From Xanthobacteraceae bacterium (GTDB lineage: Bacteria > Pseudomonadota > Alphaproteobacteria > Rhizobiales > Xanthobacteraceae): a DNA stretch of 10,849 bases. Of the stretch, positions 1-5,957 are shown piece by piece (the first letter of the stretch is position 1; the number at the start of each line of letters is the position of its first letter). A program made the translations under genes and the position numbers. Under the pieces are notes generated by a model. It made no database searches, had not been told where the DNA came from, and worked only from the letters and a program-made list of their open reading frames with translations. The DNA lies in the NCBI GenBank assembly GCA_030043285.1, contig JASHXZ010000465.1, positions 1-10,849 on the forward strand, given 5' to 3'.

Positions 1-1
1 C

Positions 2-619
2 GCGCGCGGCGAGGAGCCGCTGGCCAAAAAGGTGCGCGAGCAGGCCGATATCATGCGCGATCAGATCGCCCGGCAGCTGGAGCGCGCGCGGCTTGCCGCC
101 CGCCCAACCGTCGTCGGCACGCTGACCGACGTGCCGCCGGTGGTCACCGCGCTCGCCCGCACCATGGAGAAGCTTTATCGCGCCCGCGACATCGCCATCG
201 CGATCGACGTGCCGGAGCACGCCTTCTTTCGCGGCGAGCAGCAGGACCTCGAGGAGATGCTCGGCAATCTGGTCGACAACGGCTGCAAATGGGCGCAGTC
301 GCGCGTTGCCATCGAGGCCGTGGCAGATCAGGCGGCGACTGACACCGAGCGCGGGCAAAGGAGCATAAAACCCGACACGGTGGGTAATGGCGAGAGGCCA
401 TCCTTGCGCATCATCGTCGATGATGACGGGCCGGGTCTGTCGCCCGAGGAGCGCGAGCAGGTCGCGCGCCGCGGCCAGCGGCTCGATGAGAGCAAGCCCG
501 GCTCGGGGCTCGGTCTGTCCATCGTGGTCGAACTGGCCGCGCTCTATAACGGCGCGCTCACCTTCGGCACCGCGCCGATCGGCGGCTTGCGCGCGGAGTT
601 GGCGCTGCCGGCCGGATAA
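2..619 (+). CDS. Sensor histidine kinase, C-terminal part (5' end outside window)
   Basis: The frame is open from the first bases of the window, so only the C-terminal ~205 residues are seen. They cover the second helix of the dimerisation domain (about 30-150) and a complete HATPase_c domain. The N box (EEMLGNLVDNGCKWA, 251-295) has the Mg/ATP-binding Asn, the G1 box is VDDDGPG (416-436) and the G2 box is GSGLGLSIV (500-526). The phosphorylated His, sensor and membrane segments must lie upstream. The protein is an inner-membrane kinase that phosphorylates a response regulator, not in view. The style (REQA..MRDQI...LERARLA) resembles PhoQ/FeuQ-type kinases of rhizobia. Between the N and G1 boxes there is a longer-than-usual linker (about 323-400) rich in charged residues. 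The last 76 bases overlap the oppositely oriented oxidoreductase gene. The kinase call is firm; the subfamily is a guess. Confidence 0.93.
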   Translation, partial: ARGEEPLAKKVREQADIMRDQIARQLERARLAARPTVVGTLTDVPPVVTALARTMEKLYRARDIAIAIDVPEHAFFRGEQQDLEEMLGNLVDNGCKWAQSRVAIEAVADQAATDTERGQRSIKPDTVGNGERPSLRIIVDDDGPGLSPEEREQVARRGQRLDESKPGSGLGLSIVVELAALYNGALTFGTAPIGGLRAELALPAG

Positions 620-1947
620 GCGTCGTCGCTTCCGGACGACGTTTGTCGCGCTGCCTGCTCCATCTCGCGGCGTATCCGAACCGCCTGTGCCGCATCGTCC
701 AGCGCCACATCCGCCTGGGTCACGAACGCGCCGGCGGCAACGTCGCGCGTAAGCTTGACGTGGCTGGCAAGTCCGATTGGCAGCGCGCCAAGTTGCAGGC
801 TGCGCTCCGCCGGAATGAGCTTGGCGTAGACGGTGTAGCCACCTTCGCCGTCGAGCGTCTCGCCGGCCTTGAGCGCGCGCTTGGCGACCGCTACGGGGTC
901 GCCCCGCCAACCCCGACAGCTTCCAGTCGGTTCGCCGCGCAGCACCACGCTGAGAACCGAAATCGATAATTCGAGCCCGATCAGATGGAACGGCTTGTAC
1001 ATGGCGGCATAGCGGCCAGTCGCGTCGGTCGGCAGCCCATATTGCTTGAAGCAAGCCGCCGCGTAGTCGTTGTTGGCCTTGAGCACGACGTAGACGCCCC
1101 AGCGCAGGTCACGTTCGACGGGCGCACCGTCGCGCTTGAGCGAGGAGACGACCTCGACCATGCCCTCACTGGCCAGCACGCCGCCGATCTGCCGCGGCCG
1201 CAGCACGTGCGCCAGATCTTCGGCGCCGCACGGTGGAAAACCCAAGCCGTCGTCCGGCACGTCGAGACTGCAGGCGTTGGCGACCGCCGCCATCTCAATC
1301 GCCGACTTGGTGCCGTCGAGAAACGAGTTGAACATCTGCGAGTTCATGCCGGCCGCTTTCGCCTCCGCGGCGGTGAGACCGTAATGCTCCCACACCCGAT
1401 CCGGCGTGACGGTGTGATAGGCCGGCAGATATTTGGTGCCCTTTCCTGCCGCGGCGACCGTAAAGCCCGCAGCCCGCGCCCAATCGATCATTTCAGAAAT
1501 CAGCGCCGGCTGGTCGCCGTAGGCCATCGAATAGATCACGTTGGCGGCGCGTGCCTTGCTGGCAAGCAGCGCGCCGGCGAGCGCATCGGCTTCGACATTG
1601 ACCATGACGATCGGCTTCTTGGCCTCGATCGCGGTCAGCGCGTGGGCGATGCCGGCCGCGGGATCGCCGGTCGCTTCGATCACCACGTCGAGGCGCTCGT
1701 CGCTGCATGCCGCACGCCCGCTGTCGGTATATCGCGTGCGCGCGATCCGCGCGGCATCCCAGCCGACGTTGCGGCAGGCTGTCTTGGCGCGCTCCGGATC
1801 GAGATCGCATATCGTTGCGACTTCGAGGCCGCCAATCGACGGCACCTGCGCCAGGAACATCGAGCCGAACTTGCCGGCGCCGATCAGCCCGACGCGTACC
1901 GGTTTATCGGCGGCAACCCGAGCAGCGAGCAGGGCGGAAAGGTTCAA
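544..1947 (-). CDS. Homoserine dehydrogenase-like NAD(P)-dependent oxidoreductase with C-terminal SAF domain
   Basis: Predicted 467 residues, cytoplasmic, no signal peptide. An N-terminal Rossmann fold shows the dinucleotide motif G-A-G-K-F-G (residues 23-28) with an acidic CDLD at the end of beta-2 (47-50), favouring NAD over NADP. VVIEATGDP (88-96) is typical of Gfo/Idh and homoserine-dehydrogenase-like folds. The catalytic half follows (about 120-340), then a SAF-type C-terminal domain (about 354-427). This architecture matches COG4091, predicted homoserine dehydrogenases with a SAF domain, whose true substrates are mostly unknown; a genuine role in threonine/methionine synthesis should not be assumed. 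The start is a TTG with GGAG (1955-1958) seven bases upstream and 15 bases after the preceding stop, so it is the last gene of the minus-strand operon. Residues about 443-467 are encoded antisense to the kinase's 3' end and look like a non-domain tail (Ser/Ala/Pro-rich). Family confident, reaction unknown. Confidence 0.85.
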   Translation of the reverse strand: MNLSALLAARVAADKPVRVGLIGAGKFGSMFLAQVPSIGGLEVATICDLDPERAKTACRNVGWDAARIARTRYTDSGRAACSDERLDVVIEATGDPAAGIAHALTAIEAKKPIVMVNVEADALAGALLASKARAANVIYSMAYGDQPALISEMIDWARAAGFTVAAAGKGTKYLPAYHTVTPDRVWEHYGLTAAEAKAAGMNSQMFNSFLDGTKSAIEMAAVANACSLDVPDDGLGFPPCGAEDLAHVLRPRQIGGVLASEGMVEVVSSLKRDGAPVERDLRWGVYVVLKANNDYAAACFKQYGLPTDATGRYAAMYKPFHLIGLELSISVLSVVLRGEPTGSCRGWRGDPVAVAKRALKAGETLDGEGGYTVYAKLIPAERSLQLGALPIGLASHVKLTRDVAAGAFVTQADVALDDAAQAVRIRREMEQAARQTSSGSDDAYPAGSANSARKPPIGAVPKVSAPL

Positions 1948-1954
1948 GCTGTCA

Positions 1955-1958
1955 CTCC
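1955..1958 (-). promoter_or_regulatory. Ribosome binding site supporting a TTG start
   Basis: GGAG lies seven bases before the TTG at 1947-1945, within the 15-base gap after the TAA of the methyltransferase gene. No ATG or GTG precedes the Rossmann motif in a suitable position, so this site decides the start of the SAF-domain oxidoreductase. Confidence 0.6.
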
Positions 1959-1962
1959 AAGC

Positions 1963-3114
1963 TTACCGTGCCCACAATTCCTTCGACGCGATCCGCGCGC
2001 CGTCCGACAGCGCCTGGAATTTGGCCCAGACGATCGAGGGATGAACCTCCTTCGAGCCGGCAAAGGTGGCGAAGCCGCAATCGGAGCCGGCGATCACGTT
2101 ATCGCGCCCGACCACGCTGGCAAAGCGCACGATGCGCTCGGCCACCAGCTCGGGATGCTCGACCAGCACCGTTGAGTGTGAGATCACGCCCGGGATCAAA
2201 ATCTTGCCGTCCGGCAGCTTGACGTTCTTCCACACTTTCCATTCGTGCTCGTGGCGCGGATTGGCCGCTTCGAACGAATAGGCGCCGGCGCGGATTTTCA
2301 GGATGATATCGACGATATCCTTTAGCTCCATGTCGTGGATGCGCGGCCCCATATTGATGCCGTAGCAGGTGTGGAAGCGGATTTTTTCCGGCGCGATGTT
2401 GCGCAGCGCATGATTGAGCGCGTTGACGCGGATTTCCGCCCACTTGCGGCAATCGTCGACGCTCGTCTCGGGATGGATGATGTAATAGGTGACGAGCCGC
2501 GGATCGTCGACCTGCAACAAAAACCCGGCTTTGACGATGGCCTCGTACTCCTCGCGCATCGCCTCGGCGATGGCGAAGACGTACTCTTCCTGGCTCTTGT
2601 AATAGGCGTTGCGCTGCCAGTCCTCGATGTTGGACGGCGAGATCGCCGGCATAAACACCTCTTCGATCTTGGCGCCGTTGAGCGCGGCTTTCAGATTGTC
2701 GATATCGCGCTGCAGCCGTGCGTGGCCTTTGTAGGTGATCGGCCCGGTGCAGACCATGTGGGTGTGCCGCGAGGCGGCATGGGTGCTGGCGTAAAATTCC
2801 GGGAATGAGCGGCCTTCGCGCGAGGTGGACCATTGATTGCGCGGTCCGGCTTTGCTGTCGACCTCGTAGCCGCCTAAACGCTCGTTGATGTAGCTGACGA
2901 AACTCGGCTTACCGTATTCGCCGTCGTCGATCACGTCGATGCCAAGCTCGGCCTGGTGGCGCACGATTTCGGCCACCGCGGCGGAGAGCTGCCTCGCCGC
3001 CGCCGGCTCATCGAACGCTTTCGGCCCGTCGCGCTCGACCAGCGCCAGCAAATCGGGCGGGCGCGGCAGGCTGCCGGCATGGGTGGTCAGTATCCGATCT
3101 GTACTGCGTTTCAT
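1963..3114 (-). CDS. MetE C-terminal-domain-like zinc methyltransferase (cobalamin-independent methionine synthase family)
   Basis: About 383 residues from the ATG at 3114, half the length of full MetE (~750). It corresponds to the catalytic C-terminal barrel alone, as in the stand-alone MetE-C and epoxyalkane:CoM transferase relatives. The N-terminal signature TTHAGSLPRP (10-19) and VIDDGEYGK (61-69) are family hallmarks. The four zinc ligands expected for activating a thiol are all present: His248 and Cys250 (HTCYG), Glu282 (FEAANP) and Cys346 (GSDCGF). The protein should catalyse methyl or alkyl transfer to or from a thiol in the cytoplasm. With no MetE N-terminal domain and a catabolic-looking neighbourhood, housekeeping methionine synthesis is unlikely; the donor and acceptor are unknown. 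The same frame is open up to an ATG at 3183 that overlaps the stop of the upstream gene (ATGA), which would add 23 residues of unfamily-like sequence. I prefer 3114 because family similarity begins there and GAG sits about six bases upstream. Confidence 0.85.
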   Translation of the reverse strand: MKRSTDRILTTHAGSLPRPPDLLALVERDGPKAFDEPAAARQLSAAVAEIVRHQAELGIDVIDDGEYGKPSFVSYINERLGGYEVDSKAGPRNQWSTSREGRSFPEFYASTHAASRHTHMVCTGPITYKGHARLQRDIDNLKAALNGAKIEEVFMPAISPSNIEDWQRNAYYKSQEEYVFAIAEAMREEYEAIVKAGFLLQVDDPRLVTYYIIHPETSVDDCRKWAEIRVNALNHALRNIAPEKIRFHTCYGINMGPRIHDMELKDIVDIILKIRAGAYSFEAANPRHEHEWKVWKNVKLPDGKILIPGVISHSTVLVEHPELVAERIVRFASVVGRDNVIAGSDCGFATFAGSKEVHPSIVWAKFQALSDGARIASKELWAR

Positions 3115-3179
3115 GATGTGCTCGTGTGGTGCCCGCGTGAGAGATGCGCTGATGCGGGAAGAGGACGTTTCATCGCAGA

Positions 3180-4181
3180 TCATTCGATCTGCATGTGGAA
3201 TTCGCGAATGGTCGGCGCCGCCTCTTCGACCGTTTGGCGCATAATGCGGCTGAATTCCTCGGGCGTCGTTGACGCCGGAATGTTGCCGGCCTTCTCGAGA
3301 AACGCGCGGTACTCGTCCGACCGCGTGATCGAAACAATGTCGCGGTTGAGCAGATCGACGATCGGATTCGGCGTGCCGGCGCCGGCGCAGATACCGAGCC
3401 AGCCGAACGGCGTCAGCGGAAAGCCGCGTTCGGTCAAGGTCGGCACGTCGGGAAAGCTTTTGAGCCGCTTCGGGCTGGTCGAGGCCAGCACCTTCAGTTC
3501 GCCGGTGCGGTAGAACGGGCCGACCGCAAGCGGCGGCGCGACCTGAAAATGAACGCGCCCCGCCAACTGCTCCTGGGTGATGAGGCTGGCGCCTTTGAAC
3601 GGCACCTTGGTCATCCGGATACCGGCGATCTTTTCCAGTTCGTGCGCCACCAGCTCCTGGCTCGATCCGGCGCCGACCGTGCCATAGAGAATGTCACCCG
3701 GATGCGCCTTGGCGTAGTTGATGAACTGATCGAACGTATCGACCGGAACCGATTTGGACAGCGCCATCAAGTAGTAATACTTCGACACCAGCGCCACCGG
3801 CGCGATATCGGCGAGCTTGTAAGAGACGTTCTTGTAGAGGAGCGTGTTGATCGCGTCGAAATAGGTGCAGAACTGCAGCGTGTAGCCATCGCGCGGCTGC
3901 GCCAGCACGTCGTTGAGCGCGATCATGCCGCCGGCGCCCGGCTTGTTTTCGACATAGACTTTTTGGCCGAGCTGTGCGCTCAAACGATCGGCGATGAAAC
4001 GGGCCGGAATGTCGGTCGGGCCGCCGGCCGGGAAGCCGACGACGAGCCGGATTGGGCGCGTCGGGTACGGTTCGGCGGCGCGGGCGGCGATCGCGTTTGC
4101 CAGCACGAGCGCGCCGACAAGCGCAGCAAACCGCGCCCAAGCTCCCCAGCGAGCGAAAAGCTTTGCTGCAGCCGTCCCCAT
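3180..4181 (-). CDS. Tripartite tricarboxylate transporter-type substrate-binding protein (Bug/TctC family), second copy
   Basis: 333 residues. The N-terminus is a signal peptide: basic start, hydrophobic core (about 18-33) and likely cleavage at ARA|AEP after residue 35, so the protein is periplasmic. The mature protein opens with the Bug hallmark YPTRPIRLVVGFPAGGPTD (39-57), where the GFPAGG-xxD loop lines the ligand pocket. It continues with ENKPGAGG, DGYTL, GTVGAGSSQE, FPDVPTLTERG and a C-terminal amphipathic tail, all standard for the fold, and length is normal. Bug proteins capture small carboxylates or related ligands for TctAB transporters, and some act as ligand sensors. No TctA or TctB gene is in the window. 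Its start is seven bases after the stop of the other Bug gene, with GAGGG (4186-4190) overlapping that stop, so the two are very likely translated from one message. The sequence is clearly diverged from its neighbour, suggesting a different ligand. The ligand cannot be told from sequence. Confidence 0.92.
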   Translation of the reverse strand: MGTAAAKLFARWGAWARFAALVGALVLANAIAARAAEPYPTRPIRLVVGFPAGGPTDIPARFIADRLSAQLGQKVYVENKPGAGGMIALNDVLAQPRDGYTLQFCTYFDAINTLLYKNVSYKLADIAPVALVSKYYYLMALSKSVPVDTFDQFINYAKAHPGDILYGTVGAGSSQELVAHELEKIAGIRMTKVPFKGASLITQEQLAGRVHFQVAPPLAVGPFYRTGELKVLASTSPKRLKSFPDVPTLTERGFPLTPFGWLGICAGAGTPNPIVDLLNRDIVSITRSDEYRAFLEKAGNIPASTTPEEFSRIMRQTVEEAAPTIREFHMQIE

Positions 4182-4188
4182 CCGGCCC

Positions 4189-5175
4189 TCAATCGAGCGT
4201 CACGTGAGCGGAAACGATGACGCTCTTCCAGCGCTCCGCCTCGTCGTGGAAATAAGCGGCGGTCGCTTGCGGCGTGCCGCCGGCCGGCTCCGCCGTCAGG
4301 TCGCCGAAGCGCTTGATGACGTTCGGATCGCGCAACGCCTCGTTCACCGCCGCACTGATCTTGTCGACGACCGCGGCCGGCGTTTTCGGCGGCGCAGCGA
4401 GCGCGAACCACGTGACCGAGGCAAAACCCGGCAGGGTCTCGGCGATGGTCGGCACGTCAGGCAGCGGACTGACGCGTTTCGGCGCAGCCACCGCGATCAG
4501 TTTCAGCTTGCCGGCTTTTACGAATTGCATCGATACGCCGAGGTTGTCGAACATGCAGTCGACATTGCCGGCGACCAGATCGTTGAGCGCCGGCGCCGAC
4601 CCACGATACGGCACGTTCTGCAGCTGCACATGCGCCATCATCTGAAACAGCTCGGACGTCAGATGCGAGGTGGTGCCGTTGCCTTGCGTGGCGTCGGTGA
4701 TCTTGCCCGGATTGGCCTTGGCGTAGCTGATGAAATCCTTGACGGTCGTGGCCTTGATCTTGCTCGGGTTGACCACGAGCGCGTTCGATACACGGCCCAT
4801 CACCGCGATCGGCACGAACTGCAGCGGGTCGAAGTCGAGATGCTTATAGAGGTTTTGATTGACGACCAGCGGGCCGGGCGGCGAGGCCAGCAGCGTGTAG
4901 CCGTCGGGATCGGCCTTGGCGACAACTTCGGCGCCGATATTGCCGCCGGCGCCGGTCCGGTTCTCGACGATGACCGATTGACCCCATTTGCGCGACAGCC
5001 AGTCGGCAAGAATGCGCGGCATGACATCGGCAGTGCCGCCGGGAGGATAGGGCACGATGATGCGCACGACGCGCGTCGGGTAGTCCTGGGCGTGCGCCGC
5101 AGGCGGCAGAGCCGCTGCGAAGGCCAATGCCAACGCGGCAATCGCGCCGGCACAGTAACGAGCCGAACAGGGCAT
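4189..5175 (-). CDS. Tripartite tricarboxylate transporter-type substrate-binding protein (Bug/TctC family), first copy
   Basis: 328 residues, first gene of the minus-strand operon. A signal peptide with an Ala-rich core (about 9-24) ends at AHA|QDY after residue 29; export to the periplasm is expected. The Bug pocket signature YPTRVVRIIVPYPPGGTAD (32-50) is followed by ENRTGAGGNIGAE, DGYTLL, GNGTTSHL, YRGSAPALNDL and PLPDVPTIAETLPGF, in the normal family order and length. The ATG at 5175 follows a strong GGGAGG (5180-5185) with four bases between. A candidate promoter lies directly upstream. The pairing with a second, divergent Bug gene and two enzymes implies a ligand handled by this pathway rather than citrate specifically, although the family name derives from citrate uptake. 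The membrane partners are not encoded here. Confidence 0.92.
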   Translation of the reverse strand: MPCSARYCAGAIAALALAFAAALPPAAHAQDYPTRVVRIIVPYPPGGTADVMPRILADWLSRKWGQSVIVENRTGAGGNIGAEVVAKADPDGYTLLASPPGPLVVNQNLYKHLDFDPLQFVPIAVMGRVSNALVVNPSKIKATTVKDFISYAKANPGKITDATQGNGTTSHLTSELFQMMAHVQLQNVPYRGSAPALNDLVAGNVDCMFDNLGVSMQFVKAGKLKLIAVAAPKRVSPLPDVPTIAETLPGFASVTWFALAAPPKTPAAVVDKISAAVNEALRDPNVIKRFGDLTAEPAGGTPQATAAYFHDEAERWKSVIVSAHVTLD

Positions 5176-5179
5176 AAGG

Positions 5180-5185
5180 CCTCCC
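5180..5185 (-). promoter_or_regulatory. Ribosome binding site of first Bug gene
   Basis: GGGAGG lies four bases before the ATG at 5175 and is the strongest Shine-Dalgarno-like match in the minus-strand operon. It supports this start and suggests the first gene is well translated. Confidence 0.65.
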
Positions 5186-5192
5186 TTGTCTC

Positions 5193-5221
5193 TTTATAAG
5201 AGGCGCAACGCGTTGCGTCTG
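5193..5221 (-). promoter_or_regulatory. Candidate promoter with palindromic operator for the Bug/methyltransferase operon
   Basis: Read on the minus strand, TATAAA (5198-5193) is a good -10 hexamer and CAGACG (5221-5216) a weak -35 with a 17-base spacer. The spacer carries a perfect 14-base palindrome, CGCAACGCGTTGCG (5204-5217), extending to 20 bases (5201-5220) with one mismatched pair. A symmetric site in a promoter spacer is typical of operator binding by a dimeric regulator. No regulator gene adjoins it. The implied leader is very short (about 10 bases), which just includes the ribosome binding site. This is read by eye and is not experimentally supported. Confidence 0.4.
5204..5217. repeat. 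Perfect 14-base palindrome
   Basis: CGCAACGCGTTGCG reads identically on both strands; the pairs two and three positions further out on each side also match, with one mismatched pair between. It lies 29-42 bases before the first Bug gene. The centre (G|C) does not match the usual C|G-centred LacI-family operator, so the regulator family is not assigned. Confidence 0.75.
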
Positions 5222-5411
5222 CGCCGCGGCACTCGCCCGAAGTCGGGGATTGAGATGGTCGGCGACTGTAGCCAAAGCCTCCCTGGGCCGCCAGTGCGCA
5301 CAGACGCGCACGCAAAGCCGCGTGCATCGTGTATCGCTTCGCAGCCATTCAGCAAATTGGAACCGGAATGGCATTGCGCTTTTCTATGTGATAGTGCGGT
5401 CACCCCCCGCC
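5222..5411. other. Remainder of the divergent intergenic region
   Basis: This gene-free stretch separates the minus-strand operon from the collagen-like gene. A short perfect inverted repeat, GCACGC (5308-5313) and GCGTGC (5320-5325) around a six-base loop, is the only structure I see. An extended -10-like TGTGATAGT (5387-5395) lies near the collagen-like gene but lacks a spaced -35. Nothing here reads as a convincing gene. Confidence 0.4.
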
Positions 5412-5441
5412 CGGATTGCGCAAAGTCGGATTGAGCAAAGA
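5412..5441 (+). repeat. Tandem 15-base direct repeat in the leader of the collagen-like gene
   Basis: Two adjacent copies, CGGATTGCGCAAAGT and CGGATTGAGCAAAGA, differ at two positions. The second copy ends five bases before the ATG at 5447 and covers the place where a ribosome binding site should be. The first copy contains the perfect palindrome TTGCGCAA. It could be a paired protein-binding site or a translational element, or simply a recent duplication. Confidence 0.7.
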
Positions 5442-5446
5442 ATAGT

Positions 5447-5842
5447 ATGCGTGCAGTTCGTTTGCTGATTGCGGCCACAATCGTGCTCGCCACGGCTGCT
5501 TGCAGCCAGGGTCCCAAAGGCGACCCGGGTCCACAGGGCCCGCCGGGCGCCAAAGGCGACCCAGGTCCGCCGGGACCGCGCGGTCCGGCCGGCCCCGCCG
5601 GCCCGATGGGTCCGCGTGGCGAACAGGGCCCGCCCAGCCCGAGCGTTCGCGTCCTGCGCGCCAACTGCCTTGGCGGCGATTGCACCGTGACCTGTCGCGA
5701 CGACGAGGTCCTGGTCAACGCCTATTGCGGGCCGGCCAGGAATCCCGCGACCTTTCTCGGGGAACGTTCGGCCTCCTGCGGCGTGGAGGCCAATCCGGCC
5801 AAGGCACCACTCGTTGCCGTTTGCGTCGCCACCCACCCCTGA
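5447..5842 (+). CDS. Small collagen-like, cysteine-rich exported protein, probable lipoprotein
   Basis: 131 residues in three parts. Residues 1-19 form a hydrophobic signal ending in LATAAC; Cys19 is a plausible lipid-attachment site, although Thr at -3 is less usual than Leu/Val/Ile in a lipobox. Residues 22-63 are 14 uninterrupted Gly-X-Y triplets, rich in Pro at X (GPP, GDP, GPA, GPR), the pattern that makes a collagen triple helix. Residues 64-131 form a compact tail with six Cys (74, 79, 83, 94, 111, 126), an even number compatible with three disulfides in the periplasm or outside the cell; this tail may be a trimerisation or binding head. The likely picture is a trimeric stalk anchored to a membrane. 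Bacterial collagen-like proteins are known, but this short Cys-tailed form has no function that I know. The gene stands alone between two operons, with only a weak ribosome site. Architecture confident; role unknown. Confidence 0.85.
   Translation: MRAVRLLIAATIVLATAACSQGPKGDPGPQGPPGAKGDPGPPGPRGPAGPAGPMGPRGEQGPPSPSVRVLRANCLGGDCTVTCRDDEVLVNAYCGPARNPATFLGERSASCGVEANPAKAPLVAVCVATHP
5510..5635 (+). repeat. Gly-X-Y (collagen) coding repeat, 14 triplets
   Basis: A 9-base periodic, GC-rich stretch encodes 14 consecutive Gly-X-Y units. Near-identical sub-blocks, such as two copies encoding [14 protein letters not shown], suggest growth by local duplication. Such repeats may vary in number between strains. 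Confidence 0.85.
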
Positions 5843-5886
5843 GAGCGGCTATCGCCTTGAATCGGTGGAACTTTACGTAACGACTA

Positions 5887-5908
5887 CTTAAACGCCTTCT
5901 TAAGCGCC
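5887..5908 (+). repeat. Pair of CTTAA-type direct repeats upstream of the hypothetical gene
   Basis: CTTAAACGCC (5887-5896) and CTTAAGCGCC (5899-5908) are 12 bases apart and differ at one position; a partial third CTTAGAACG begins at 5914. TAAGC (5901-5905) and GCTTA (5913-5917) also form a short inverted repeat. An 8-base palindrome, TTACGTAA, is at 5873-5880. These lie in the 115-base gap between the collagen-like gene and the next gene and may be regulatory; no clear promoter hexamer pair or terminator was found. Confidence 0.35.
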
Positions 5909-5957
5909 GGCGGCTTAGAACGACGTCAGGTTGGGTCCAGCGAAGGCGGGCGCACCG

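Noticed and set aside
985..2175. Long plus-strand open frame (396 codons) opposite the oxidoreductase and methyltransferase
   Set aside because: Arg/His/Asp-rich composition typical of the antisense of GC-rich genes; it spans two real genes with clear family motifs on the other strand.
3994..5199. Long plus-strand open frame (401 codons) opposite the Bug genes
   Set aside because: Arg-rich shadow frame covering two signal-peptide-bearing Bug genes; no recognisable domain.
5204..5217. LacI-family operator
   Set aside because: The palindrome is centred on G|C rather than the family's C|G, and no LacI-type gene lies nearby; left as an operator of unknown family.
5194..5718. Minus-strand open frame over the collagen-like gene, itself Gly-Pro-rich ([15 protein letters not shown])
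   Set aside because: Gly codons GGN and Pro codons CCN are reverse complements, so the antisense of a Gly-Pro repeat automatically reads as another. It has no signal peptide, and its ends are not protein-like.
5888..5903. TTAA-N8-TTAA resembling a CtrA binding box
   Set aside because: The CtrA consensus needs seven bases between the TTAA half-sites; here there are eight, and the flanking consensus bases are missing.
5901..5917. Short hairpin after the collagen-like gene as a terminator
   Set aside because: The stem is only five base pairs with a seven-base loop and no following T-run.
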